A stretch of 64,000 bases of DNA, taken from positions 3,755,001 through 3,819,000 of the forward strand of contig JABRWF010000005.1 of assembly GCA_018343915.1 (NCBI GenBank), read 5' to 3'. Origin of the DNA: Agroathelia rolfsii (taxonomy: Eukaryota; Basidiomycota; Agaricomycetes; Amylocorticiales; Amylocorticiaceae). The notes under the pieces were generated by a model that was given only the letters and a program-made list of their open reading frames with translations, searched no databases and had not been told where the DNA came from. Each line of letters starts with the position of its first letter. Within the stretch, counting starts at the first letter, position 1. Below are positions 10,942 to 22,625 of this stretch, in pieces. The position numbers and the translations under genes are program-made.

Positions 10942-13037
10942 ATGAGCGCTCACGCTGAACTGAACACATCTCGCAAACATGTCTTGTTATCATGCACACC
11001 TAACTGGAGTCAGTGTTTCTTTCTCGGTTTCTATAGCTTTGTGGCTCGCCACCTTCAATATTTCCAGAGCTTATCCATCAAAATTCTACATTAGGCCACT
11101 TTCGTGCGATCTGTCTCTTGGCTGCAAAGTTCGTAGCCGAGAGACCAATCATAGTGACGGTGCTCGTCCCGCATTGGGCAAAGACGTTCGATAGAGCCCG
11201 AGTGGAAACAGCGAGATGTCTCGCCGATGTCGAAAACCCATTGGGGGAAGTTCGGTAAGATAACATCATTATCCAGGTGCTACAATCCTCTCATGTGATG
11301 GTTTATTCATGAATATCTCCCGCTTATGGCTGGCCAAAAAATAAAATCATAGCGTTGTCGCTTTGGGAAATCATACTTTCAACCCTCGGAATGCAGTGAC
11401 GGTTACAGTCGAAATGTTCGAGCCCATCTGGCAGCGGCTCCTAACAGCCGAGCCCATCACCTGCTCCGAGACGGGAACGATATACGCTGGCGCAGCTCGG
11501 CCATCCCTCGTCATCCTCGATGGATTCGAATATCCCTGGCTATCCCTCATTCGCGCCACTACGGCTGACGCGCCCATCCCCGTCATAGAATGGAGCACTG
11601 GCTTCTCAGCTGGTACTATCTGGCTATGCCTGCCTCATTCGTATGGTGGAGCTGGTGAGATACTATACCCAGAATACACAGAGGAGGAACGCAGACATGG
11701 TCGAGTCCTGGAGCCATCCGGCAATCTGATTCATATGCGGGGTATACCGCCAATGTATGATTGGGAGGTGTTTCCTCAACGCTTGGATCACATGAACCCG
11801 AATAAGCCAGGTGCACTTGCGGAGTTTTTGCATAATTTTACACGGTTCGTGCTTGTTTATACATTTGGGTCAGTGGGATTCCAGGCAACTGTGCTGAGTC
11901 CAAGCATGCGCATATACGCACAGATTCATGCGTGAAGCTGACGGCCTGGCTACATGCAATGTCTTCGGATATGATGGGGAAGTGCTCACTTCTATCGACG
12001 ACTGGATGGCGGAGACGGGCGGGAGACCTACCTTCCACCTTGGCCCTATGTTGCCACTCCAGCCGGGCACAAGTGATTTCTCTCAAAGAGCGCTCGAGGC
12101 CGAGATGGCTGCGGCGCCTCCAGGCGTAGGCGCGAAGGTGAAAAGTTTCTTGGATGCTGTTCTGCAAACGCGCGGTGAGGGCAGTTTGGTATATATCTCG
12201 TTTGGGAGTATTTTCTGGTATGTATGTTTGGCCTTGGCTCCGACGGACTGTTTTTAGTGACGCCTTATCATCATAACAGGCCCCATAATCCAGAATATGT
12301 CTGGACGCTATTGGAAAAGCTGGCCGATAGAGAAATACCATTCGTAAGTCAAAGAACAGATCATTCGACATGCACTCCTGACTGAAAAATATACTAGGTT
12401 CTCACTCATGCTTCACCGGTGGCCCAAGTCCCCGAACATATTCTGAATCGCTTCAAAGATTCTTTAGACGGGTTGCTCATTCCTTATGCTCCCCAGCAGA
12501 CAATATTGGCACATAAGGGAGATATCATATTTCGTCTTACTTATTGACTTGCTGTCTTTTCTTAACGTCTTTACCCTTGTAGAGTGTTGGCTGGTTCGTC
12601 ACCCACGGTGGCTACGGTGGTACCATTGATGCCCTAGCTCAAGGTGTCCCCATGTAAGCTCTTCATTCATTCTTCCGAAATTGAAAGAAAGCCTCATTCC
12701 AGCATTTTCACGCAGGATTGCGTGGCCCTTCACCGGTGATCAACCATCGAACGTCGCATACATGGTATACTCCCTAGACGTCGCTTTTGAATTGACTGAA
12801 GTTCGGTCTGGCGAGTATGGCTTGAAGGCCATGTACCATCATGGAAGATCCCCGAAAGGAACTCTTGAAGCGTTCAAGGAGGAGCTCGATGTCCTTTTAG
12901 CTCAGTTGACGGCCGAAGCAGGTCAGAGAAAGAGGATGAATGCAAAACGCATCCGGCAGGATCTGGCTAACGCTTGGGGCAAAGGAGGTTCTGCGACAAC
13001 GGCATTAAACGAGCTGTTGAATAGGTTTGGGCTATGA
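10942..13037 (+). CDS. UDP-glycosyltransferase (GT1 family), with abnormal donor at intron 6
   Basis: Predicted to move a sugar from a UDP-sugar to a small lipophilic acceptor, as in sterol or xenobiotic glucosylation. Exons: 10942-11008, 11095-11254, 11353-11844, 11924-12217, 12280-12343, 12398-12517, 12583-12653 and 12716-13037; 529 residues if all introns are removed. The N-terminal GT-B half has KHVLLSCTPNWSHFRAICLLAA and VTVLVPHW. The sugar-nucleotide half has GSLVYISFGS, VPEHILNRF, YAPQQTILAH and GWFVTHGGYGGTIDAL, the family's donor-binding block with its His-Gly-Gly. The C-terminal tail is a helical, basic AEAGQRKRMNAKRIRQD. Intron 6 (12518-12582) begins GGAGAT rather than GT; if retained it gives a stop within about 10 codons and removes the donor block. 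Confidence 0.85.
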
Positions 13038-13304
13038 GCAATCTTTTCTGTGTTAGGTGGAGTTTATGGAGATATCTATCCGTGATTGTTTCTTCTCTAC
13101 ACCATTGACTTGTAATGATCCAGTAATATGAAGGTCTTGGTTTCACTCATTTGTAGCACATAGTATAGTATGCTCTAATACTTGAGCTTGAATAAACAAT
13201 ACGGCTTATTGAGGTTCGGAATGCCATCAGATTCTAGCTACTCGCATATGTTAGATACGATATACACTTTGTGATGGATTTGTAACACAGGCACTTTGTA
13301 AACT

Positions 13305-14890
13305 TTATGATTTGGCTACTTTGACAACAACCTTCCCAACGTGTTGCTGGCTGGCTAGATGCTTGAGCGCCTCTTCATACTCTTCAAATGAAAACACTTT
13401 GTCAATGACTGGCTTAATACCTGTAGCGCTGATAAGTCTGTTCATGTCCTCAAACCTATTTAAAAACAAATGGTGAGTAAATTCATAGTTCATAACAGAC
13501 TAAAGGTACTCTTACTGCTTTACAGAGCCTGTTTGAATACCACGAATCATACATGTACGCCTCATAGAGCCCAAAAGAATGTTGCCGCTTGGAGGATCCT
13601 TTGTCAAGGTTCATATTAGTATTCTAGTAATGTATCGACTCGACTCACCTGCGATACGAAGCCAACTACATGAATCCAACCAGCGTAACGCACAGACTTT
13701 ATGGAGCGCTCAATAGTTCCTGCACCCCCAACTTCAACTATGTGATCAACACCACGACCATTGGTCTACGCATACACCCAATTTTTGAGTTCATCTGTGA
13801 ATCGCATCGATTTCTACGTACTATTTTTAACACTTCTTCATCCCAGTTGTGTGTCTTCTTGTAGTTGATCAGATATTTGGCTCCGAGTTTCTTGGCTACT
13901 TCCAGTTTTTCGTCCGAAGAAGAAGTGGCAATGACCGTCGCACCCGATGCAACAGCAAATTGTAATGCGAAACTGAGCCAGACCATCTATCAGGTTGAAG
14001 AGTAAAGATTGCGTACAATTAGTGACCTACATCGATACGCCACCAGTTCCCTGTACAAGGACGAAATCACCCCCCTTAAGAGGTGTGGGCCCCAAAAGGG
14101 CATTGTATGCGGACAAACCTGCACATCTACAAAATTATCGGGTCATTATAAGACGTAATGCAAGTGATATAGCGGCAGATTTACGGAAGAGTCGATGCTT
14201 CCTCGTATGTAAAATTCTCAGGAATTCTGACAAGTGACTAGGATCATGATCAGCTCTCGGAAACCAAAGAAGAAAAAATTGAAAGGGAAACACTAACATG
14301 GGCCGGGAATACTTTATATTCGGCTAAAACTCCATCTATCGCTCCTCCCAAAGCGGTGGCTTGTATTTTTTCGTTTGTGCTCCCATTAAGATGATCCAGA
14401 CAGAAATTAGCGCAAACACGATCACCGACTTTCCAGTCCTTGACTGCATCTCCAACAGATATGATTTCTGCAGCTGCATCCGAGCATGGTATCAGCCCGG
14501 GTTTGACACTATAACAATTATCACAATTGAAATTTAATTCCTTGAGTTATTTCGATCAGTAGCATTGGATAGAGAATGGGCTCACCCCGCTGGATATGTG
14601 CCATTTGTGATTATAATATCACGATACTAGAGTAGGTTATTAGAGAAACCACCTTATTCTATATATTGAAAGCTGAGACTGGAGGTAGAGATAAAGCGCA
14701 CTTGCAATGATACAGCATGTATCTTGACTAAGACTTCATTACTGCCAAGTTTTGGAACGTCTGATTCCCGAAGAGCAATGTTATTGACCTTCAATTAGTT
14801 GGATATGTAACTTAGTGGGAAAATGCAGTATAATATCAAAAGCCATACCCCAAGTAGATGGTAAGATTGATTTTTGGTTGGTAAAGACAT
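13305..14890 (-). CDS. Medium-chain dehydrogenase/reductase, quinone-oxidoreductase-like
   Basis: An NAD(P)H-dependent MDR enzyme, probably cytosolic. Ten exons on the minus strand: 14890-14849, 14788-14702, 14626-14586, 14508-14298, 14237-14185, 14126-14031, 13972-13822, 13765-13649, 13598-13516 and 13455-13305; 343 residues. Visible are the GroES-like half (SNEVLVKIHAVSLQYRD, GVKPGLIPCSDAAAEI, VGDRV), the LPCAGLSAYNAL helix, the Rossmann motif VLVQGTGGVS, the ATSSSDEKLEVAKKLGA strand-helix that reads the cofactor, and the C-terminal KPVIDKVFSFEEYEEALKHLASQQHVGKVVV. I see no obvious zinc-ligand set, which favours a quinone or enone reductase over an alcohol dehydrogenase. It is convergent with the glycosyltransferase gene, so a shared detoxification role is possible but unproven. 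Confidence 0.9.
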
Positions 14891-17800
14891 GTTTGAATTT
14901 TGAACTATAAATCACTAGGATTTAGTTGAAGTTGAAGTTTGGGACGTATTTCGCCAGATTCCTGCACTTATGTACTTATACTCATATGGTCTTTGCGACG
15001 TATGAATGATTCCTAAATCCCGAAATCGGATGATAGATCATACTGTTCATAGATGAATAAGTATAGCCTGAGTTCAAGTCCCTGTAGGAGATTCCGCGGT
15101 CCGAGTCGGTCCGTTTTTTTTTTTTTTGCTTACATGTTTGTCCATTGGGGCAGGATCTCCTAAGTATAGGTACTGAGGAAAAGTTAGGAGACGTACCTCG
15201 AGTAGATAGTAGGCCCCTAGTTTTGGTAGGCAAGGTCATATTAAGACTACTGGGTAGCTAGCTGTAACACAAATGCAGGACACCTGAGCTTATTTACTTC
15301 CTATGACATAAGTCTGGTGTTGATTGGATAATTTTCGAACCCCGGAAACGGATGATGTATCGATGATAGATCATGCACCTTGCATATTAATAATAGGACT
15401 TTTTGATGTTGAATAACATGAAGCTCGAGATGTCCCAATGGCGACTCCTAGAACACTCTCATTTGGAAGCTTAGTCAAGACAAGACGAAGTATTATGCAA
15501 GCTACTTGTTTTACGCATGATTATTAGTCAATTTTGCTTACTGCTTCAAGTTGTAAAAAAAAAATTACACGATATACAATCAATGGCCATCTATTAATCA
15601 TTGTTTACGTCATACTATGCTCGAAACGGTGTTTGAGACAGTTCATGAGTTAACAGCACATTTTTCTTCCTAGGCTGTCCTCAAAAGAATTTAAATGTCT
15701 CTCGGCACCTCACACGTTACTCACAGCATTCCTGCACTTGCAGATCTTCCATGTACGCTTGAATGTAAGGCTACACCTAACAGCGATCCTGAACTGTAGT
15801 GTGAGGCATACTGTCTATTCATAATTAAGGGGCAAGTCATTACTTCATCCCTGAAAAATATATCTAGGATTAGCCCGTGACACCAGTTAGTTTTCTCGAC
15901 CTCCACTCTTACTTGGTATGTGATAGCATGTTCAAACCTAACTATAAACCATGAACGAGAGCTCGATGGAGAAGTCTTCTGAGCTCTAGTATATGTATGT
16001 ATACGGTCATAGTTGAGAATAATTGAAGGCGCTTAGGATTGAGTTGGCATCGGCACCGTTGTGATTGATGAGAGTCTCAGACGCCGTACCAGAAGCTTGA
16101 GTAACATTACTTTGTAAACATTTCTATAGAGCCGCTCATCCTTTTACTTTCAACGGAAGTCTCTCTCTACTCGATGCCCGACAACTACTCAATATAGGTT
16201 TTTTGAACTGTACTGGATCAAATTTGAGCGCTATGACAAAGGCTGGTTGGTGAACAAAAACTTTCCTTAGATGTTCTCGAATTTGGAAGATTAGACTTGA
16301 CCTCTAGTACTGTAGTCATTGGAACCTGAGACATGGGATATCACAGCATATACCATTAAATTACCTTCCACATGTCCAGCAACTTTCGGAATGATTTAAA
16401 GCGACATGGTGAGTATCTCGTATACACCCTAGAAGGTAATATCAGCATATATCATCAAGCATTTATTCGTATAAGTGGCGTACTGCATAATAATTTCATC
16501 TTATACTGAGAGCTTGTTCAATCATCACCGTGTCACACATTTTGATGGTCCCCATATTGACGAGTGTAAAGGCACTATAAACGCAAATGTCTGTTTCTAG
16601 TGTCTCAATTTTCAGTATGAATCTATATCAAGAATTGTCGTCGGCACGACCAAACGTTCTCCCAACATCAGATCTAAGCTGATCAAAACTTGTACACAGG
16701 AGAACACAACTTGAGATCAGCCGGTATACGAAAACAGAATCAAAGAACAAGTTGAATAAATACCGAGTGGAACGGGGCAGGAATTAGATCAAGAGATGAC
16801 AGTTAACTGACTGACTGTGCCAAGTGTGAAAGACACAGACGAGATTGAGTCTACACAACCTTGAAAGTAACAAAAGTTTGCAAAGATGCCAAGATATTTG
16901 AGTAAAGAGACATGAAATTTGAAGAATCCTTCTGGATCAACGTCACACTATTTTGACAAGACATAGGTTTATAACTCAACGTACACAACGGTTGAACCGA
17001 AGTTCCTATAGCAGGAGCACGAGTGCTGACGAAAGAAGACTTGGTCAGGTATTACGAGAAAAATACCGGCCGGCAGTGCGGCATCTATCTGCGGGTGTCC
17101 TGCCGCAATGGCAAAAAAAACTTCCAGAGGGACTTGGAGCAAGTCGTCCTGCAGGCCCTACAAACACACGCTCAACAGCACCACCACCTTTGCTGAGGCC
17201 CATTTTGTATTCATTTGCATCCCTTTAGTCTTCGGTCTGTTCTTCGTGAACTTTGGCCTAATAGATGTCTCGCGATCACCTAGCTAATCCCCTCTTCCTA
17301 GGCTGTCCCATGGTGGCCATCGTCTCAGTCTCTTACGCAATTTGGTCAACAAGCCAGTGGCTACGCTTGTCTTTACACTTGCCCTAAGTGTTATCGCCGC
17401 TTCTATAGACCATATATAGTTTTTCTCCTGGCGCAAAACAATCGCAGGAGTGACGCGATTGGTGCCTTATCTTCAAGCGTGCCAAGTTAGGGCTTGGCCC
17501 GGTCGTTCTAGCGTTCCGAACACCCATCTGACTTATTGAGTCTTTATTTCTAATAGTCACATGGACCAAATAATTAGCAATGGATTATACCATTTGTTCT
17601 CTCTTCAGAGCTTTTGAAGATATCAATTGGGGGCCTCCAGTGGCGTCTCACATTATAGTGCCGTTTTTCTCACGGAAAAGTATCGGGTCGCGGATCAGCA
17701 TTAATCCTAGAAATTTAGTCATTCGGGGTACAATCGCGAATATCACCACATGGTACTCAATCAAAAGGAGATGCTCTTCTGCTCTTTCCGAACGAATCGA

Positions 17801-19264
17801 CCAATATTACGTCACGATATATAAAGCTCTGCGCTCACAATGACAATGAGCTACTTTCATCATGCCCCCATGATATGCTTGGTCTTGTCCTGTGAATCTC
17901 TGGTAGCCTTGATCAATCAAGCCTTCGCCTTTGATTATTGTAACTGCTCTTAGCAACCGCTTCACAGCTTTATCTATATATGTTTCCTCTCTTTGTTTCG
18001 AAGTCTTTCGTGACGTTATTAGAATTGGTTTGTTTAATCATATTTCGATAAGCGCTTCGAAATTCTATTATATTCTGAATTGATTTGTTTATTTAGCATT
18101 ATGAATCATTAATAATCCTCTCTGCAAGTATTAATACTACATTTCTCGCGCCGTAGCGTAATTGCAGATGCGCTCATAGATTAATATTCAATCAAGTTGG
18201 TTAGCATCTTCATTTTTCTTCGATAACAAACAAATGTTAATGAACAACGGGATTAGCAGGGGAATTATTATTTCAGAGTTGTTACCCTTACTATTCCTAT
18301 AACGTGGAAAGATTACAGTTCATTCTGATACTGAAACACACAACCCTAAATGATGTTTGGCCTATGACCGCCGCCTTTGGAGTTCTGGTCTCGGCTTCGC
18401 ATGAGTGTTGTTCGGCCGCCAGTCTGATGATTGCCTATATAACCCGTTTAGGGATGCCTTCGGCCTACAGATACTAATATGCGCCCTCGTCTATACCTTC
18501 TGATTGCCCAATTCGTCGGTCGATCCTGTATAGGCTTCCATCGTTATCAGTTATATATGAGAGACAGGGTTATTGAATCTTACATAGTATAGCACTTCGA
18601 ACAGACCTACATATAGACCTGAACTCTGGATCCCCCTCCCCTGATCTGATGCTTAGCAAGTTGCGAAGGTTTGAAACCCGGGTGTTGTAATTCGGAGTCG
18701 GTTGTAATCCTGTGGTGCGCCGCTGAACCAGTTACCGCAGGACGCAGCCTGTAGGAAAGACATATGCTGTAAGAATCATGAACGAATGTACAGCCAGAAG
18801 TAGTTCCGGAGCGACTGGGAATTTCACATCCATTTGAGGCGGTAGCAGCAAGAGCAGCAGGCCGGGCCCGTCGCCGTTAGGTAGAGTTCAAGAAATTGTA
18901 TTTCACAATCACGAGGTTGATTGACCTGATTGACCATTACATCGGGTCAGTTTAATCAAAATGGAGGGCCCACTGCCAGGGTTCGTTAATCGACCACGAG
19001 CCGAGAAACTACTGGGACGAGGGAGATGAGTGCCAGTGGGCTCATGAGCTCTGTGTGAGTGTGAGCGTGTATTGCCCTTTTATGAATACGGGCATCATGA
19101 ATCCCGATCATGGGCTATACATACAAATCAAGTAATAGTTGTTATGTACAGCCCGTCCCCCCCTCCCCCGGTCGTTTATTATGAGTACGACGCTGCTGGT
19201 AAGCCAACACAGCCGCCGTTGCGCCGGTAAAACGACTCAAGAAGGGATCCCCATTATTAATCCA
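14891..19264. other. Long AT-rich stretch without recognisable genes
   Basis: About 4.4 kb with only short, unrelated frames on both strands. Features seen: a T run at 15115-15127; a short peptide-like match to the first exon of the neighbouring MDR gene on the minus strand at about 15190-15239; short similar segments near 15024-15041 and 15347-15365 (cggatgat...gatagatcat). No transposase, reverse transcriptase or terminal repeats could be recognised. It may be decayed mobile or duplicated DNA. Confidence 0.45.
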
Positions 19265-19271
19265 TATAAAA
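19265..19271 (+). promoter_or_regulatory. TATA box (TATAAAA)
   Basis: TATAAAA lies 93 nt before the ATG of the BCS1-like gene (19364), in a spacer that otherwise has no gene. Sequence and spacing fit a core promoter element. Confidence 0.45.
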
Positions 19272-19363
19272 GGGTCAACGACGGGGCGTCATACCCATTC
19301 TACCTCCCTCTTGTCTTCTCTCCTTCCCACTCAGCATATCTCGGTCACTTAGGCTTCACAATC

Positions 19364-22300
19364 ATGGATATGCTCAAGAGTGTTCTGTCCCCCCTAACTA
19401 GTACGAGTAGTATACAGGATACACTCGTGCGTTGCACCGTACTAGAATTATATATTGTGTATTTATCGACTGAGTGGGCTATTAGAAACTCGTGGTCATT
19501 GGTGGCACAGTGGAGACGGCTCGGAGAGTCTCTGTCTCTGCGTGGAATGGCTTTGTGGATTGTTAGTCGCGGCTCGTCCTATACCGTCCCTGATGTCCTT
19601 TCTGAAAGATGTTATTCTCAGCATTCTTCCTGACTGCGCACTTCAGCCAAGAGGACTACCCGTATGACTGGTGAGTGTGGAATCTTTGTGTCGCACCAAT
19701 ACCGGTACGCTAACTGACGCAACCCACTCGCCTTTCAGGATCATGCACTGGCTGTCCAAGGTATGTGTCTTCCAACGTTGAATATACTTCCGTTTATCCC
19801 ACGACCTCGTACCTATCATCACGCATTATCATATAGCAACCGGCATGGGGCCAATCGCGTGAATTTGAAATCACGACCCGAAGCGCAACACGTTTCGCTA
19901 CGACAAAGTCGACGAACGAGATTGAGGACGAGGATGACCTTGATGATCTTGTTCATGGTCGTCGTAAGCGTAAAGTAGCTTTCCGCCCCAGCCTAGGTAC
20001 GTAAAATCCGCTTCCTGCGTCCAGGCTAAATGGTTTGCAATTGTGAAACTGACGGCATACCTGTGCACACGTACTCTAGATACTACCCACACTATCTACT
20101 ACCGCGGACATTGGCTAAGGGTGAGTGGTGCATGACCGGCTTTATTCGGCATTACTCAGGCAGAGCAGGTCACAAGAATCAAAGGTTACGGTTATTATGC
20201 GGATGAAGAGTCCATCAAGATCAGGCAAGTGTCTTCGTGCTCACGCTCTTGGTTTTTGAATAACCAAAGATGACGTGCATGTAGCGTTGTCGCGCGGAGT
20301 AACGATATCCTCAAGAAGCTCGTCCTGGAGGCCAAAAGTACGCGTAGAAAATTCAAATATAGTAAGGTTCTCAGCTGACCTAATCATAACGTGTAGAGGA
20401 ATACGAGAAAGATGCAGAACACCGAGTTCATATCTACATGGCCGACACGTGAGTCGTTAATTTGACGTGATGGATATGAATTCACTTACACGTCATGATC
20501 TTTCAGTACACATGCATGCTGGCGATTCAATGGTGCCCGCCAGAAGCGGCCTTTGAGCTCAATCGTGCTTTCTCCAGGAATTAAGGATATGCTGGTTGCC
20601 GACTGCAAGGATTTCCTTTGCTCAGAGGATTGGTAAGCTTGCTTCATTCCATCCTACACGGTGCATATACTTACCTTTAAATATTTCAGGTATGCCGAGC
20701 GAGGTCAGATAGCAACAGCTATTGTTTGTTTTCTATGATGTCTCACTATTTTCTGCTTTAGGCATTCCTTTCCGCCGCGGTTATCTGCTGCATGGTGTTC
20801 CTGGAAGGTAGCGTGTTAATTTTCTTGTGGAGCCTACGAAATACATTTTTGATGCCTCCCCTTAGTGGCAAGACATCTTTGATCCATTCTCTTGCCGGCG
20901 AGCTTGGGCTTGACATTTACGTCGTTAGTCTGTCTGCGAAAGGGTATGAGTATTATCAAATGAATACTTATTGTTCATAGCTGATGATTTTGTAGTATGA
21001 GTGATAACACACTCACTGCACTTATGGGCAATGTTCCATCAAGGTAAGCTTTTCGCCCATACCGGTCCGGTTTGCCTAATGGATGCAATAAAAAAATTTA
21101 CAGATGCATTTTACTCTTGGAAGATCTCGACGCCGCCTTCACGCGTTCCGTTTCCCGTGATGCCAGTTCCACCGGGGTACCCACAAACGGTGCAACCCCT
21201 AGCGGTTCGGCAGCCGCCAACACCACCACCACACCCACCCCGCCGCCAGAATCCGATGGCTCAACACTCAGTTTGAGCGGTCTGCTGAACAGTCTTGATG
21301 GTGTCGCCGCAGCGGAGGGCCGGTCTGTTTTTTCTTTCTTTCTTTCTCTATCATTACCGGCGCGTTTCCGTTCCGTAGTATTGAATAGTATCTTTTTTCA
21401 GCCTTCTCTTTGCGACCACGAACCACATTGAGCGGCTCGACCCTGCATTGAGCCGTCCCGGACGCATGGATGTCTGGATTAACTTTACGAACGCCACCAA
21501 GTGGCAGGCCGAGGGGATATACAAATGCTTCTTCCCATTCAAGTCCTCATCCAGCACTTCTGGCACCGAGGACTCGCAGGATGCGTCCCAGATGAACATG
21601 CCCTTGCCCAAACGAGCCTCCAAGTCTCATAATATCCCGATTCTCACTGAGGAGGAGATCGATGAGTTGGCCAAGAAATTCGCGCAACACATTCCAGAGG
21701 ATGAACTTAGTGTAAGTAGCACATATGGGTCGTACATTCTGCTGCGATAGATAATCTAACAACTCTGATGTTCGCAGGTTGCTAGCATTCAGGGTTTCTT
21801 GCTCAAGAACAAGACTAAGCCTCGCGAGTGTGTAGATGAAGTTGCTGCATGGTGGGTATTCGGTTACCGATCTGTGTTATCATAATCTGACCTCATTGGC
21901 TAGGGTCGTCTCCGAGCGTGAGTCTCGGGAGAAGCTCAAGAAGGAGAAGGCAGAGGTTCGTGCTGTTGTTCATTATCTTCACGCCCATTTGCTAACGACT
22001 TTAAACAGAAGGAGCTCAGGGAGAAACTTCAGGTTCGTAGGATGACTTGGTGTAGAATGGATCACCCCGTACTTATCTATTCACGATTATCAGACTGAAG
22101 AGCTGGAGAAGAAGCTGGTAAGTTTTTTTTTTGTCCATGGTTTTGCAAAATCGGTGCTAAAAGCCATACATAGAAGGAGGAATTGGCCGCCAAAGAGGTA
22201 AGCCTCAGCCAAGGTTTCAAAAAAAATATTCTAACGTGATCTGGGGCGATCAGAGGGAGGAAAAGGAAGCCAAGGAGGTATGTACCATTTTAATCAACAT

Positions 22301-22625
22301 GTGCCACCAGCCTATGGATTTACGCGTCTGACGTTAGAAACTTGAGAAGAAGGAAACCCGCGTGAAGACCAAGCGCTCCCACAGACCTGCTGAGAAGAAC
22401 AAGGACACTGAGTCCTCCGCTCCCGAAACGCCAATCGAATCCACCAGCGCACCCAAATCTCCCAGTGAGATCTCCTCCAGCAACGAGTCTGGTGCAGATG
22501 GTGACGACGAAAGCGTTACATCCGAGGAGTCTTCGTCCGAAGATAAAGGCGCCGCACCCGCTTCTCCCAAAGTGGAGAGCAGCGACAAGTGGATCTCCGT
22601 CAAGGGCCAGCAGAACGAGGCGTAA
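19364..22625 (+). CDS. Bcs1-like AAA ATPase (23 exons)
   Basis: A member of the BCS1 branch of AAA ATPases; the founder inserts the Rieske protein into respiratory complex III. Exons: 19364-19426, 19486-19561, 19622-19670, 19739-19760, 19837-19996, 20080-20120, 20160-20224, 20285-20337, 20397-20448, 20507-20632, 20690-20703, 20762-20807, 20866-20943, 20996-21043, 21104-21322, 21402-21711, 21778-21851, 21904-21955, 22009-22032, 22094-22117, 22174-22197, 22254-22277 and 22338-22625; 643 residues. The N-terminal Bcs1 domain includes [20 protein letters not shown] and YYRGHWLR. The AAA core has Walker A GVPGSGKT (252-259), Walker B ILLLEDLD (300-307), sensor [22 protein letters not shown] charged helix (about 500-560) and a Ser/Glu-rich tail follow. 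Agaricomycetes carry many Bcs1 paralogues; the long tail suggests one of these rather than the canonical chaperone. Intron 7 is GC-AG (GCAAGT at 20225). Confidence 0.9.

Noticed and set aside
15040..15095. tRNA-like B-box text (gttcaagtcc)
   Set aside because: The flanking bases cannot form the T-stem, and no acceptor stem or A-box fits at the right distance.
16953..17228. Plus-strand frame of 91 codons in the gene desert
   Set aside because: No recognisable motif, no splice-linked neighbours, and competing frames over the same bases.
18640..18760. A second tRNA-like segment (ggtttgaaacccggg)
   Set aside because: The loop is wrong for a B-box and no cloverleaf could be drawn.
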